From assembly GCF_014646295.1 (NCBI RefSeq), contig NZ_BMNE01000007.1, positions 1 through 64,000 of the forward strand: 64,000 nucleotides of DNA. Reading direction: 5' to 3'. This DNA comes from Nocardia rhizosphaerihabitans (lineage in GTDB: Bacteria; Actinomycetota; Actinomycetes; Mycobacteriales; Mycobacteriaceae). This document shows, one piece after another, positions 1 through 8,301 of this stretch. Position numbers and translations under genes: made by a program. The notes under the pieces were generated by a model that had not been told where the DNA came from, searched no databases, and saw only the letters and a list, made by a program, of their open reading frames with translations. The stretch's first letter is position 1, and every line of letters begins with the position of its first letter.

Positions 1-85
1 ACTTCATCAAGGCGTCGGCGGCGTAGATACCGGCCGGTCCTGCGCCCACGATCGCAATGCGCAGTGCACGATTCGGAGCACTCAT
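1..85 (-). CDS. FprA-type NADPH-ferredoxin reductase, N-terminal fragment
   Basis: Only the first 28 codons lie in the window; the gene runs off the left edge. They encode a dinucleotide-binding start with GAGPAGIYAADAL, the FAD-binding GxGxxG pattern of adrenodoxin-reductase/FprA-like flavoproteins, which pass electrons from NADPH to ferredoxins. The ATG overlaps the stop of the upstream 7Fe ferredoxin gene by four bases (ATGA), so the two are translationally coupled and the reductase is probably the last known gene of the minus-strand operon that starts at 7214. The rest of the protein is unseen, so another FAD/NAD family is possible. Confidence 0.75.
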   Translation of the reverse strand, partial: MSAPNRALRIAIVGAGPAGIYAADALMK

Positions 86-417
86 TTCTCGTACTCCGCG
101 ACGAACGGCGTATCGACGCCGAGATCACCGACCTTGGCGGCGCTGCCCGGCGACCCGAGCGCCGCGTCCCGGCCTGGTAGCGGAAGGTCGAAGAACGCCG
201 CGTTGGCGGTGATGAAACCTTCTTGCCCGGCAGGGATGTCGTCGTCGAGGTAGATCGCCTCGACCGGGCAGACCGGTTCGCACGCACCGCAATCCACGCA
301 CTCGATGGGATGGATGTAGGCCATCCGGTCACCGGTGTAGATGCAGTCGACCGGGCATTCCTCCACGCAGGCGCGGTCCATCACATCCACGCAGGCGGCT
401 CCGATGACGAAGGTCAT
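82..417 (-). CDS. 7Fe-type ferredoxin (FdxA-like)
   Basis: 111-residue soluble electron carrier. The first cluster is formed around C9, C17, C21 and C25 with the spacing of actinobacterial [3Fe-4S]/[4Fe-4S] ferredoxins; the second is C40-x2-C43-x2-C46-x3-C50-P. An acidic C-terminal extension follows, as in FdxA proteins of mycobacteria and streptomycetes. It overlaps the ABC ATPase gene upstream (ATGA at 414-417) and the FprA-like gene downstream (ATGA at 82-85). By position it should link NADPH (through FprA) to the flavoprotein or the small ferredoxin of the same operon; that link is an inference. The paralogous operon at 18267-25093 has no counterpart of this gene. Confidence 0.9.
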   Translation of the reverse strand: MTFVIGAACVDVMDRACVEECPVDCIYTGDRMAYIHPIECVDCGACEPVCPVEAIYLDDDIPAGQEGFITANAAFFDLPLPGRDAALGSPGSAAKVGDLGVDTPFVAEYEK

Positions 418-1169
418 GGCTGTAGGTCCTTCTCGTTCGGCTCGCCGAGCGCGGCGAGGATTTCATAACGCAGCCGGGCGAATTCGGGCTCGAATCGGGC
501 GCCCGGCGCGCGCGGGCAGTCGATCTCGATGACCCGCTGGATGCGCGCAGGCCGCGGGGTGAGCAGCACGATCCGGTCGGCCAGCAGCAGCGCCTCGTCG
601 ACATCGTGGGTCACGAACAACACCGTTGTCCGCCGCTGCTGCCACACCGAGATGAGCAGGCGCTGCATATCGGCGCGGGTCTGCGCGTCGAGCGCACCGA
701 AGGGCTCGTCCATCAGCAGCACCCGCGGCTGTGCAGCCAGTGTCCGCGCCAGCTGCACGCGCTGACGCATGCCGCCCGACAGTGCGCCGGGAAGATGGTC
801 ACCGAAGTCGTCGAGTCCCACCAGGTTCAGCAGCTCCTGCGCCCCGGCACGGCGGTCCCTGCGCGGCACGCCACGCAACTTCAGCGCGAATTCGACATTG
901 CGGCGAGCGGTCCGCCACGGCAGCAGCGCGTCCTCCTGGAACACCATCGAGCAGTGCTGCGCCGCCGCGCCGCCGTCGACCGAGACAGTGCCTCCGAGGG
1001 GAGGCAGCAAACCCGCCATGGCCCGCAGCACCGTGGACTTGCCGCAGCCGGAGGGGCCAAGCAGCACCACGATCTGTCCGGCCTCGATATCGAGATCGAC
1101 CTCGGCGGCGAGGCTTTCGCCGTAGGCGATGCGCAATCCATCCAGCCGCACCGCGGCGCCGGCGCTCAT
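414..1169 (-). CDS. ABC transporter ATP-binding protein, SsuB/TauB/NrtD family
   Basis: 251-residue cytoplasmic ATPase that would power the permease encoded just upstream. It shows Walker A GPSGCGKST, Q-loop VFQEDALLPW, signature LSGGMRQRVQLAR, Walker B VLLMDEPFGALDA and the switch histidine in VTHDVDEA. This pattern is typical of nitrate/sulfonate/taurine importers. The open frame extends to 1484, but the ATG at 1169 overlaps the permease stop by four bases (ATGA) and begins a normal SsuB N-terminus, so it was chosen. Its counterpart in the second operon is at 21618-22361. Substrate cannot be read from the ATPase. Confidence 0.92.
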   Translation of the reverse strand: MSAGAAVRLDGLRIAYGESLAAEVDLDIEAGQIVVLLGPSGCGKSTVLRAMAGLLPPLGGTVSVDGGAAAQHCSMVFQEDALLPWRTARRNVEFALKLRGVPRRDRRAGAQELLNLVGLDDFGDHLPGALSGGMRQRVQLARTLAAQPRVLLMDEPFGALDAQTRADMQRLLISVWQQRRTTVLFVTHDVDEALLLADRIVLLTPRPARIQRVIEIDCPRAPGARFEPEFARLRYEILAALGEPNEKDLQP

Positions 1170-2029
1170 CGCTGCGCCCTGGGCAGCCACCGGTTCACCC
1201 GGCGCCCCGCCAGTTCGACCAGCCAGGCGGTGAACCAGCCGAGCAGCCCGATGGTGAGCATGCCGACGATCACCCCCGGATAATCCAGCAGGCCGTAGGA
1301 CTGCCAGGTGAAGTAGCCGATGCCGAACTGGCCGGAGATCATCTCGGCGCTGATCACGCAGATCCAGGCGACACCCATCGCGACCGACAGCCCGGAGAAG
1401 ATGCCAGGCAGCGCGCCGGGCAGGGCGATCTGGAACAGGATGTCGCGCCGGCGCGCGCCGAGGGTGTGCGCCGCCTCCTCCCACACGCGGGGCAGCGCGT
1501 GCATGGCGTGGATGGTGCTGACCGCGACCGGAAAGAATGCCGCGAAGAAGGTGATGAATACGATGCCCTGTTCGCCTGTCGGGAACAACAGGATCGCCAG
1601 CGGCACCAAGGCGATCGCCGGGATCGGCCGGAACACCTCGAGCACCGGCCGGACGAGTGCGCTGACCACCGCGGAGCGACCGACCGCCATCCCGATCAGC
1701 ACGCCGGACACGGTGGCCAGGCCGAAGCCGACCAGGATGCGCCGGGTGCTGGAGACGATGTCGCGGTAGTAGCTCGCGGTGCCAAGCTGAGTCCGGAAGG
1801 ATTCGAATACCGCAGTGGGCGTGGGGATCTTGTCGAAACGCAGCCAGAGCACCACCTGGTAGGTGGTGAGCAGGTGCCAGGCGAGCAGTAATGCCACGAG
1901 TGGAATGGCGGTCAATGTCGCCTTACGCGCCTTCGGCGGCATCGTGACGCGGGTGGACCGACTCGTCGGCGGTGTGCTGATCTCGGGTGCCACGACGGGC
2001 GCGGCAATGGTGTCGGCGGAAACGGTCAT
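1166..2029 (-). CDS. ABC transporter permease, SsuC/TauC family
   Basis: 287-residue inner-membrane permease with about six membrane segments after a polar N-terminus of roughly 40 residues. The cytoplasmic EAA loop is visible (EEAAHTLGARRRDIL followed by LPGALPGIFSG), as in sulfonate, taurine and nitrate importers. The start at 2029 is supported by AGGAGG seven bases upstream and lies 29 bases after the binding-protein stop. Sequence is closely similar to the permease at 20716-21621, including IPAIALVP, GIVFITF and GVAWICxISAEMISG. Operon position says it imports the ligand of the lipoprotein encoded upstream. Confidence 0.92.
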   Translation of the reverse strand: MTVSADTIAAPVVAPEISTPPTSRSTRVTMPPKARKATLTAIPLVALLLAWHLLTTYQVVLWLRFDKIPTPTAVFESFRTQLGTASYYRDIVSSTRRILVGFGLATVSGVLIGMAVGRSAVVSALVRPVLEVFRPIPAIALVPLAILLFPTGEQGIVFITFFAAFFPVAVSTIHAMHALPRVWEEAAHTLGARRRDILFQIALPGALPGIFSGLSVAMGVAWICVISAEMISGQFGIGYFTWQSYGLLDYPGVIVGMLTIGLLGWFTAWLVELAGRRVNRWLPRAQR

Positions 2030-2058
2030 GGTGAGCCTCCTGGTCTCACGTGACGGAT

Positions 2059-3480
2059 CTAGCGGGCTTTCAGCGCTGCCTGGTAGTCGATGACCGCACT
2101 GCCCGGATGGGCTGCGGCGTACTGCTGCGCGTCGGCCCTGATCGCGAAGGGCAGCAGCCGATCGTCGGGCCCGGCGGCGGGATCGCTGACCCAGGTCGCG
2201 GTCGCGGCGAACAGCCGCGTGCCGGTGGCATGGTCGGGGACATAGGCGGCGCGCACCGCGCCGCCCTTCGCCTCGATCTGCCGCAGCAGGCAGGTCGGGG
2301 TCCTGGCGACCGCGGTCGCTGTCGTGTCGGCAAACCACACCTCCGAGGCGCCGGCGAGACCGTCCACTGCTCCCCCGCACACGCTGTCGGTGCCCGCGAG
2401 CGGCGCAGGTGCGGCTGTCGAGGCACGGGCGGTCTCGTAGCCTGCGCCGTAGACGGCACGCACGTACCGGTCGTCGACGAACTCGCCGAGGTTCAGATCC
2501 GAGAGCGCGCCGAGGCTCTTCAGGAACGGCAGCAGTGTTCCGAGGGCGTCGACCTGCTGCGGCTTGATGGTGGGGTCGAAGCTGACCAGACCGTTCGGGC
2601 CGTTGTAGAGGTACACGACCTCGGCGGGCAGTCCGGTGATCTCGGCGACCCGCAGCGCGGCAGCGAGGGGATGCTGATTGAGGTAGTCGGTGGTCTCGCG
2701 CTGCGCGGTCAGGAACGCGGTGACGACATCGGGGTTTTGCGCACCGAACCGCTCGTTGGCGACGACCGCGTGGAAGGTCGGAATGCCCGCGCTGCCACCG
2801 TCGTAGAGCAATCTGGCCTTGCCGTCGTGCACCAGTTTCTGTGGCCACGGCACGAATTGGGCAAGGGCCCCGACTTGGTCGCCCTGCAGCGCCGAAGCGC
2901 CGACTGCCGGGTCCTGGCCGAGCAACTTCACGTCGTCGAGGGTCATCCCCGCCGCCGAGAGACCGGTGGCCAGCATGCCGTGGGCGGCCGACCCGACGCT
3001 GGTCGACACGATCTGCCCGCGCAGATCGGCCAGGGTAGACGCGGGCGAATCGAGCGGCACCACGATCTGATTCAGCGATCCGCGCAGGTTGTAGCCGGTG
3101 ACGGCGATCAGTTCGGACTTCACGTCGGCGTGGTCGCGGGTCTTGGAGCCGTTGACCAGAATCGGCGCGTCGCCCATCGAACCGATGTCGACCTGGCCCG
3201 CCAGCATCTGCGCGGTCAACGGCGGGCCCGCGGCGAAGTCCTTCCACTCCACCTTGTAGGTCAGGCCCTTGGCCTTGCCGAGCTCGGCGAGTTCGGCTTC
3301 GAAAGTGCCGCGGTCTCGCAGCAGTGTGCCCGCGGTGACGGTGTTGATCGTCTTGGACTGGTAGCCGATGTTCACGGTGACGGTCTTGCCGTCGTCACCG
3401 GCGCCGCAGCCGGTGGCCAGGGTGGCGACCGCGGCGATGCCGAGCAGCAGCGCGGTCAGGCGTAAGCAGGTGGAGCTCAT
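2059..3480 (-). CDS. Lipoprotein solute-binding protein with NosL-like C-terminal module
   Basis: 473 residues, longer than the usual 320-350 of SsuA/TauA-type binding proteins. The N-terminus is a lipoprotein signal (hydrophobic stretch, then LATGC, Cys at 25). A TauA/SsuA-like domain follows, with GYQSKTINTVTAGTLL and VDIGSMGDAPILVNGS. From about residue 360 there is an extra domain of about 110 residues: C368, VWFADT, CLL, RAAYVPDHATGTRLFAATATWV, then LLPFAIRADAQQYAAAHP. This order resembles NosL, the copper chaperone of nitrous oxide reductase (inference from pattern only). The same tail is in the paralogue at 19289-20719. The ATG at 3480 begins the signal peptide. Confidence 0.85.
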   Translation of the reverse strand: MSSTCLRLTALLLGIAAVATLATGCGAGDDGKTVTVNIGYQSKTINTVTAGTLLRDRGTFEAELAELGKAKGLTYKVEWKDFAAGPPLTAQMLAGQVDIGSMGDAPILVNGSKTRDHADVKSELIAVTGYNLRGSLNQIVVPLDSPASTLADLRGQIVSTSVGSAAHGMLATGLSAAGMTLDDVKLLGQDPAVGASALQGDQVGALAQFVPWPQKLVHDGKARLLYDGGSAGIPTFHAVVANERFGAQNPDVVTAFLTAQRETTDYLNQHPLAAALRVAEITGLPAEVVYLYNGPNGLVSFDPTIKPQQVDALGTLLPFLKSLGALSDLNLGEFVDDRYVRAVYGAGYETARASTAAPAPLAGTDSVCGGAVDGLAGASEVWFADTTATAVARTPTCLLRQIEAKGGAVRAAYVPDHATGTRLFAATATWVSDPAAGPDDRLLPFAIRADAQQYAAAHPGSAVIDYQAALKAR

Positions 3481-3500
3481 GGTCGTCGATCCGTCTTCTT

Positions 3501-3728
3501 CTAGCGCAACAGGAACGGGATGTTGACGGTGACGGCGCCGACCGGGCAGCGCGCGGCGCACGGCCCGCAATACCAGCACTCGTCGACGTGCATATAGGCC
3601 TTGCCCGAATCCGGGTGGATGGCAAGGGAATCGAGCGGACACATGTCGACGCACAGCGTGCAGCCGTCGATACAGGTGGCCTCGTCGACCGAGACGGGGA
3701 CGTCGAGACGGGCATTGACCTGGGCCAT
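3501..3728 (-). CDS. Dicluster 4Fe-4S ferredoxin, AprB/AsfB-like
   Basis: 75-residue ferredoxin with C19-x3-C23-x2-C26-x3-C30-P and C51-x2-C54-x2-C57-x3-C61-P, giving two [4Fe-4S] sites. By eye it is identical at 62 of 75 positions to the ferredoxin at 19044-19271. Its ATG shares one base with the HEAT-protein stop (TGATG), and the binding-protein gene follows after 20 bases. Small ferredoxins next to an AprA-like flavoprotein are the AprB/AsfB arrangement; here it is the likely redox partner of the 4630-6393 product. Partnership is inferred from gene order. Confidence 0.88.
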   Translation of the reverse strand: MAQVNARLDVPVSVDEATCIDGCTLCVDMCPLDSLAIHPDSGKAYMHVDECWYCGPCAARCPVGAVTVNIPFLLR

Positions 3729-4633
3729 CAGAGTTCCTTTCCAGAGTTGGCGATGCCGATGCGGGCGAAGGCACGGACGTCGGCGTCCGGGTCGTCGAGT
3801 GCCTGCTGCAGCGCCGTGGTGATGTCACGTCGCTCGGCGATCCGCTCGGCCAGTGCGCGCACTGCCGCCTTGCGAACGTCGAGGTTGGGATCGGCGACGG
3901 CCGACAGCAGTGGCGCCGCCGCGAGTTCGGGATCGGCCGCGGCGAGGGCGATCGCGGCAGCTTGCCTGACCTGCCAGGTGGGATCGGTCATGGCCGCGGC
4001 GGCGACGGCGGCGGCATGCTCGTCGCACCCGGTGCCGGCCAGGCTTGCCAGCGCGGCGGCGCGGACCAGCGGTTCCGGATCATCGGCCAGCACGAGCAAG
4101 GTGACCGCGCCGCGCGGATCACCCACGGCCGCAATGCCTTTCGCGACGCCGATGCGCACGTTCTGGTCCTCGTCGGCCGCCGCGGTGGCAAGTCCGTCGA
4201 TCGCGTCGACCGAGGTGAGCCCGCCGACGACGGTGCGGCGGACCGCCACGTTCGGGTCGGCCAGCCACCCGATCAACTCGGTGGCGGTCACCCTGCGGTG
4301 CCGCCACAGCGCCTCGATCGCCGCGGCGCGCACGGCCGGTTCGGGCGCTGTCACGCAAGCTCGCAGTGCCGCATCGAATTCCGGACCGGCCACCAGCACT
4401 TCGAGCAGTTCGGTGAGCAGCCCGATCGCGGTGTGCCGCACGTCGACATCGACATCGACGAGGGCGCCCGCAATGATCGGCGCCGCCTCAGCCCACGCAT
4501 CGGTGGTCTCACTCAGTACCGACAGCGCCGTGCGGCGCACCTCCGGATCGGTGTCGGTGAGGAACGGGGTGAGCTCGTCGAGTTCCGGGCACTCGTCGGC
4601 CAGGTCGAGCAGCGTCAGCAGACGGGCGCTCAT
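3728..4633 (-). CDS. HEAT-repeat protein
   Basis: 301 residues made almost wholly of about nine HEAT-type helical repeats, each with a D-x-(D/E/N)-x-x-V-R-x-x-A/T core (for example DTDPEVRRTA, DPNLDVRKAA, DPDADVRAFA). There is no signal peptide or membrane segment, so it is cytoplasmic. HEAT proteins of this PBS-lyase-like class act as scaffolds or assist cofactor and protein assembly; no catalytic residues are visible. The ATG overlaps the flavoprotein stop (ATGA at 4630-4633). In the second operon the same repeats are fused to the flavoprotein C-terminus (22358-25093), so the two proteins very probably form a complex here. Confidence 0.88.
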   Translation of the reverse strand: MSARLLTLLDLADECPELDELTPFLTDTDPEVRRTALSVLSETTDAWAEAAPIIAGALVDVDVDVRHTAIGLLTELLEVLVAGPEFDAALRACVTAPEPAVRAAAIEALWRHRRVTATELIGWLADPNVAVRRTVVGGLTSVDAIDGLATAAADEDQNVRIGVAKGIAAVGDPRGAVTLLVLADDPEPLVRAAALASLAGTGCDEHAAAVAAAAMTDPTWQVRQAAAIALAAADPELAAAPLLSAVADPNLDVRKAAVRALAERIAERRDITTALQQALDDPDADVRAFARIGIANSGKEL

Positions 4634-6393
4634 CGGGCACCCCACGCGCCGACGAGTTCCGGCGCGGCGACGTCGGCGACGCCGTCGGGGCGGACGAAGC
4701 CGCGTACCGGCACGATGTAGGGCGCAACCGGCCTGGTGCGGAACTCCATCGCACCGGCGGCACCACGGTAGAGGTTGAGGTGGCAGAACCAGTCCGCGTC
4801 GTCGCGGGCGGGCCAGTCGGCGCGCTGATGGTAGAGACCCCACCGGCTCTCGGTCCGGCGCAGCGAGGCGCGGGCCGCCATCTCGGCGCAGTCACGGATG
4901 AAGGTGACCTCGGCGCAGCGCATGAGTTCGTGCGGAGTCTGCCCGCCCATGGCGGCGATGTCGGCCTTCATCCGGTCGAATGCCTCCACGCCGAGCGTGA
5001 GGTAGGACTGCGCTTTCGGCGGCTGCAGATAGTCGTTGACGAAGCGGCGCAGCTTGTATTCCACTTGCGGTTGCGGCGGGCCGTCGAGGTTGCGCAGCGG
5101 ACGGTAGATCAGCTCGTGGGCGGCTTCGATCTGGTCGGCGGGCAACTCCGGATGTGTCGCGCCACGGGCGAAGACACTCGCGTGTTCGCCGGCGATGTCG
5201 CCGTAGACGAAGGCGCCGATCATGTAGTTGTGCGGTACCAGCGCCATGTCGCCGGCCGCGTACAGGCCGGGCACCGTGGTCGCGGCATGCTCGTCGACCC
5301 ACACGCCGGACGCGGAATGTCCACTGCACAAACCGATCTCGGAGATGTGCATCTCGATGTCGCCGGTGCGGTAGTCGGTGCCGCGGCCCTCGTGGAAGGT
5401 GCCGCGGGTGGGGCGCTCGGTGGTGTGCAGGATGCCTTCGATCTCGCGGATCGTGGCATCGGGCAGGTGGCTGAGTTTGAGGTAGATCGGGCCGCGGGCA
5501 CTGTCGAGTTCGCGTTTGACCTCGGCCATCATCTGCCCGGACCAGTAGTCGCAGTCGACGAAGCGGTTGCCCTCGGAATTGACCTGATAGCCGCCGAACG
5601 GGTTGGCGACATAGGCGCACGCCGGCCCGTTGTAGTCCTTGATCAGCGGATTGATCTGGAAACACTCGATGCCGGACAGTTCCGCACCGGCGTGATAGGC
5701 CATGGCGTAGCCGTCGCCGGCGTTGGTCGGGTTCTCGTAGGTGCCGTAGAGATAGCCCGAGGCGGGCAGGCCGAGCCGACCGCACGCGCCTGCGGCGAGA
5801 ACAACCGCGCCCGCCGAGATGGTGACGAATTCGCCGGTGCGCGTGTCGAATCCGACCGCACCGACCGCGCGCCCGTCGACGGTGAGTACCCGCACCGGCA
5901 TCACCCGGTTACTGATGGTCACCTTGGAGCGCACGTCCCTGGCCCGCAAGGTCCGGTACAGCACCTTCTTCACGTCGCGGCCCTCTGGCATGGGCAGCAC
6001 ATAGGACCCGGAGCGGTGGACCTTGCGGACCGCGTAGTCACCGTGCTCGTCCTTCTCGAACTTGACGCCGTAGCCTTCGAGCCGCTGCACCATCTCGAAA
6101 CCACGGGTCGCCGTCTCGTAGACGGTGCGCTGGTTGACGATGCCGTCGTTGGCGACGGTGATGTCGGCGACGTAATCTTCCGGGCTGGCCTTGCCTGGCA
6201 CCACGGCGTTGTTGACGCCGTCCATGCCCATGGCGAGCGCGCCGGAGTGGCGCACGTGCGCCTTCTCCAGCAGCAGCACGTTCGCACCGTGGCGGGCCGC
6301 GGTGAGCGCGGCCATGGTGCCCGCGGTGCCGCCGCCGACGATCAATACGTCGCACACGAGCTCTCGCCGGTCGGTGAGCGGTGGAATCTGCAT
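4630..6393 (-). CDS. FAD-dependent AprA/AsfA-like flavoprotein
   Basis: 587-residue flavoprotein of the fumarate reductase/succinate dehydrogenase/AprA superfamily. FAD-binding GGGTAG is at residues 20-25, then LLEKAHVRHSGALAMGMDG, and near residue 370 GLCSGHSASGVW with PGLYAAGDM closing the FAD domain. The pairing with a dicluster ferredoxin and an SsuABC-type transporter matches AprAB and the AsfA/AsfB pair of aryl-sulfonate desulfonation in Pseudomonas putida S-313; I infer an organosulfur or oxyanion redox role. The ATG at 6393 has GAAAGGGG nine bases upstream; an in-frame TTG at 6402 does not. The GntR stop is only five bases away. A fused paralogue lies at 22358-25093. Confidence 0.85.
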   Translation of the reverse strand: MQIPPLTDRRELVCDVLIVGGGTAGTMAALTAARHGANVLLLEKAHVRHSGALAMGMDGVNNAVVPGKASPEDYVADITVANDGIVNQRTVYETATRGFEMVQRLEGYGVKFEKDEHGDYAVRKVHRSGSYVLPMPEGRDVKKVLYRTLRARDVRSKVTISNRVMPVRVLTVDGRAVGAVGFDTRTGEFVTISAGAVVLAAGACGRLGLPASGYLYGTYENPTNAGDGYAMAYHAGAELSGIECFQINPLIKDYNGPACAYVANPFGGYQVNSEGNRFVDCDYWSGQMMAEVKRELDSARGPIYLKLSHLPDATIREIEGILHTTERPTRGTFHEGRGTDYRTGDIEMHISEIGLCSGHSASGVWVDEHAATTVPGLYAAGDMALVPHNYMIGAFVYGDIAGEHASVFARGATHPELPADQIEAAHELIYRPLRNLDGPPQPQVEYKLRRFVNDYLQPPKAQSYLTLGVEAFDRMKADIAAMGGQTPHELMRCAEVTFIRDCAEMAARASLRRTESRWGLYHQRADWPARDDADWFCHLNLYRGAAGAMEFRTRPVAPYIVPVRGFVRPDGVADVAAPELVGAWGAR

Positions 6394-6398
6394 CGGGA

Positions 6399-7214
6399 TC
6401 AACCCCTTTCGTTGGTGTCGCGGGCAACAGTGCGCCGCGGGGTCACCGGGACGCGGTCCAGCCGCCCGGAGAGGGAGAACCGGTCACCGCGATAGCGGAT
6501 GTATTCGAGATCGACGGGTCGCCCGGAATCGGTGTAGGTGAGCCGTTCCAGGAACAGCAACGGCGAACCCGCGCGGACCTCGAGCAGGCCCGCGACCGTC
6601 GGATCGGTGGCGACCGCTTCGATCGCGACAGCGGCCGAGCCGAGCGGCAACCCCAGTTCGGCTTCGAGCAGACCGAAGACGTCGCACCCGGTGAGGTCCT
6701 TGTCGAGCAGCGGAATGCCGACATCGGCGGTGAGATAGCTGGCGTCCAGCGACAGCGGAGCGCCGTCGAGGTAGCGCACCCGTTCCAGGGCGACGACCGG
6801 GTCGCCGGGTTCGAGCTCGAGCCGCTCGGCGACCAACGGCGTGGCCGGTACAACCTCGGCGAGCAGGACCCGGTTCACCACCCTGTCGCTGCGGGTCTCG
6901 AAGGTTTCGGCAAGGCCGCGCAGCCGGTCGAGGCCCTGCACCGCCTTGTCGGCGACCACGAAGGTGCCCGCACCGGGTACCCGGTCGATCAGGCCCTCGT
7001 CGCGAAGCAGCGTCAGCGCGTCACGGACGATATTGCGGCTGGTGGCGAAGTCGGCGGCGAGCTGGGCCTCGGCGGGCAGCGGCCGGTTGCCGTAGACGCC
7101 GCTGCGGATGCGGGCACGCAGGATGTCGCGGATGCGGCGGGCCGGCGCGCTGCGTCTGCCCGTACCCGGATCGGGTGGCCGTGGCCGCGCCGAGGAGGAG
7201 GGAGTGGCTGTCAT
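6399..7214 (-). CDS. GntR-family regulator with UTRA domain
   Basis: 271 residues: an N-terminal winged helix-turn-helix (about 25-95, with LPAEAQLAADFATSRNIVRD) and a C-terminal UTRA ligand domain (about 110-260, ending GRPVDLEYIRYRGDRF), the HutC subclass. It is the first gene of the operon and ends five bases before the flavoprotein start, so it is likely to control its own operon in response to a transported or downstream metabolite. The regulator of the second operon (18267-19043) has the same domains and the same closing sequence pattern (RPVDLEYIR). Effector unknown. Confidence 0.92.
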   Translation of the reverse strand: MTATPSSSARPRPPDPGTGRRSAPARRIRDILRARIRSGVYGNRPLPAEAQLAADFATSRNIVRDALTLLRDEGLIDRVPGAGTFVVADKAVQGLDRLRGLAETFETRSDRVVNRVLLAEVVPATPLVAERLELEPGDPVVALERVRYLDGAPLSLDASYLTADVGIPLLDKDLTGCDVFGLLEAELGLPLGSAAVAIEAVATDPTVAGLLEVRAGSPLLFLERLTYTDSGRPVDLEYIRYRGDRFSLSGRLDRVPVTPRRTVARDTNERG

Positions 7215-7271
7215 GCGGCAAATGCTGCGAACGCCTCGTTACGACGGACGTTTCGGGCAATTACCGGTTGG

Positions 7272-8264
7272 TTACGCCAGTTCCTGATCCGTCGCCGGAC
7301 GCTCTACCTGCGACGATGCCCGCTCACCCGGCAGTCCCACCACTGTCGTGCGAGCGATCTCGAGTTGTGCAGCGCGGTCGACGAGCAGTTCACCCGGGCC
7401 GGACGGCGGCGTGTTGCGGCGCCAGATCGCCCGGAACTTGCGGGTCAGGCGGGCAGCGTCGGCGCAGGGCACGGCCACCAAGGCCCCGGTGGCCAGGTCC
7501 GGCGCGGCGATCAGACGGCTCAGGACGGCCGGAGCCATGCCGGTTCTGGCGGCGGCGACGATCGCCGCGGCCGATCCCAGTTCCGCGGCCGGTCCGGTGG
7601 GTGTCGCGGCGGTGCTGAGCAGGTCCCAGACGGTGTCGCGGGTGCCGGAGCCGGGTTCGCGCCACAGCAGTGCGGTGCCTGCCAGTTCGGCCAGGGCGAC
7701 CGGGGTCGTGCGGCGGGCCCACGGGTGGTCCGGCGCCACGACGACGACCAGGTCGTCGGTGCCGAGCACCCGGCTGCCGAGGCCGGCGGGCGGATGCGGG
7801 CCCTCGACGAATCCGAGGTCGGCGACACCGTCGCGCACGAGGGCCGCGACCTGGGTCGAGTTCTCCACTTCGAGGGAGATCAGGACCTCGGGATGATCGG
7901 TGCGCAGTGCGGCCAGCCAGTGCGGAATACGGTGGTCGGCAATCGTTTTCGAGGCGGCGATGCGCAGGCGCGGGGCCTGGGCCGCGCGCAGGCGGTCGAC
8001 GTCGTCGACGAGGTCGCGCACGGCGGCGAGGACGGTCCGCGCGTGGTCGACGACGGCGCGGCCCGCGTCGGTCAGCGCGGAGCCGGTCGGCCCCCGGTCG
8101 AGCAGTTTCACCCGCATCCGGCGTTCCAGCGCGCTGATCCGCATGCTCGCCGCGGGCTGGCTGATGCCGTGCCTGCGGGCGGCGGCGCCGAGGCTGCCCA
8201 GTTCGGACACCGACACGAGGAGGTCGAGCACCTCCAGATCGGGGGCTCCGGGTGGCAGCGTCAT
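7272..8264 (-). CDS. LysR-family transcriptional regulator
   Basis: 330 residues with an N-terminal LysR helix-turn-helix (residues about 10-70, SLGAAARRHGISQPAASMRI) and a type 2 periplasmic-binding-fold effector domain. The ATG at 8264 gives the normal LysR N-terminus; an earlier in-frame start at 8312 would add 16 unlikely residues. LysR genes beside YeiH-type exporters are common (YeiE/YeiH in Escherichia coli), and such an exporter lies at 9003-10010, with one unrelated gene between. A role in sulfite/sulfate response is an inference. It is separated from the GntR operon by only 57 bases, so both operons are transcribed in the same direction. Confidence 0.88.
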   Translation of the reverse strand: MTLPPGAPDLEVLDLLVSVSELGSLGAAARRHGISQPAASMRISALERRMRVKLLDRGPTGSALTDAGRAVVDHARTVLAAVRDLVDDVDRLRAAQAPRLRIAASKTIADHRIPHWLAALRTDHPEVLISLEVENSTQVAALVRDGVADLGFVEGPHPPAGLGSRVLGTDDLVVVVAPDHPWARRTTPVALAELAGTALLWREPGSGTRDTVWDLLSTAATPTGPAAELGSAAAIVAAARTGMAPAVLSRLIAAPDLATGALVAVPCADAARLTRKFRAIWRRNTPPSGPGELLVDRAAQLEIARTTVVGLPGERASSQVERPATDQELA

Positions 8265-8301
8265 GCGCCGATTATGGGTGAGGCGTCGCTGTCGCACCGC
8301 A

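Noticed and set aside
3728..4633. A DNA tandem-repeat array
   Set aside because: The periodicity comes from protein HEAT repeats; the DNA units differ too much for a true tandem repeat, and there are no CRISPR-like spacers.
4630..6393. Calling the flavoprotein a fumarate reductase or succinate dehydrogenase subunit
   Set aside because: There is no iron-sulfur FrdB/SdhB partner or membrane anchor nearby; the partners are a 75-residue ferredoxin, HEAT repeats and an importer, which fit AprA/AsfA relatives better.
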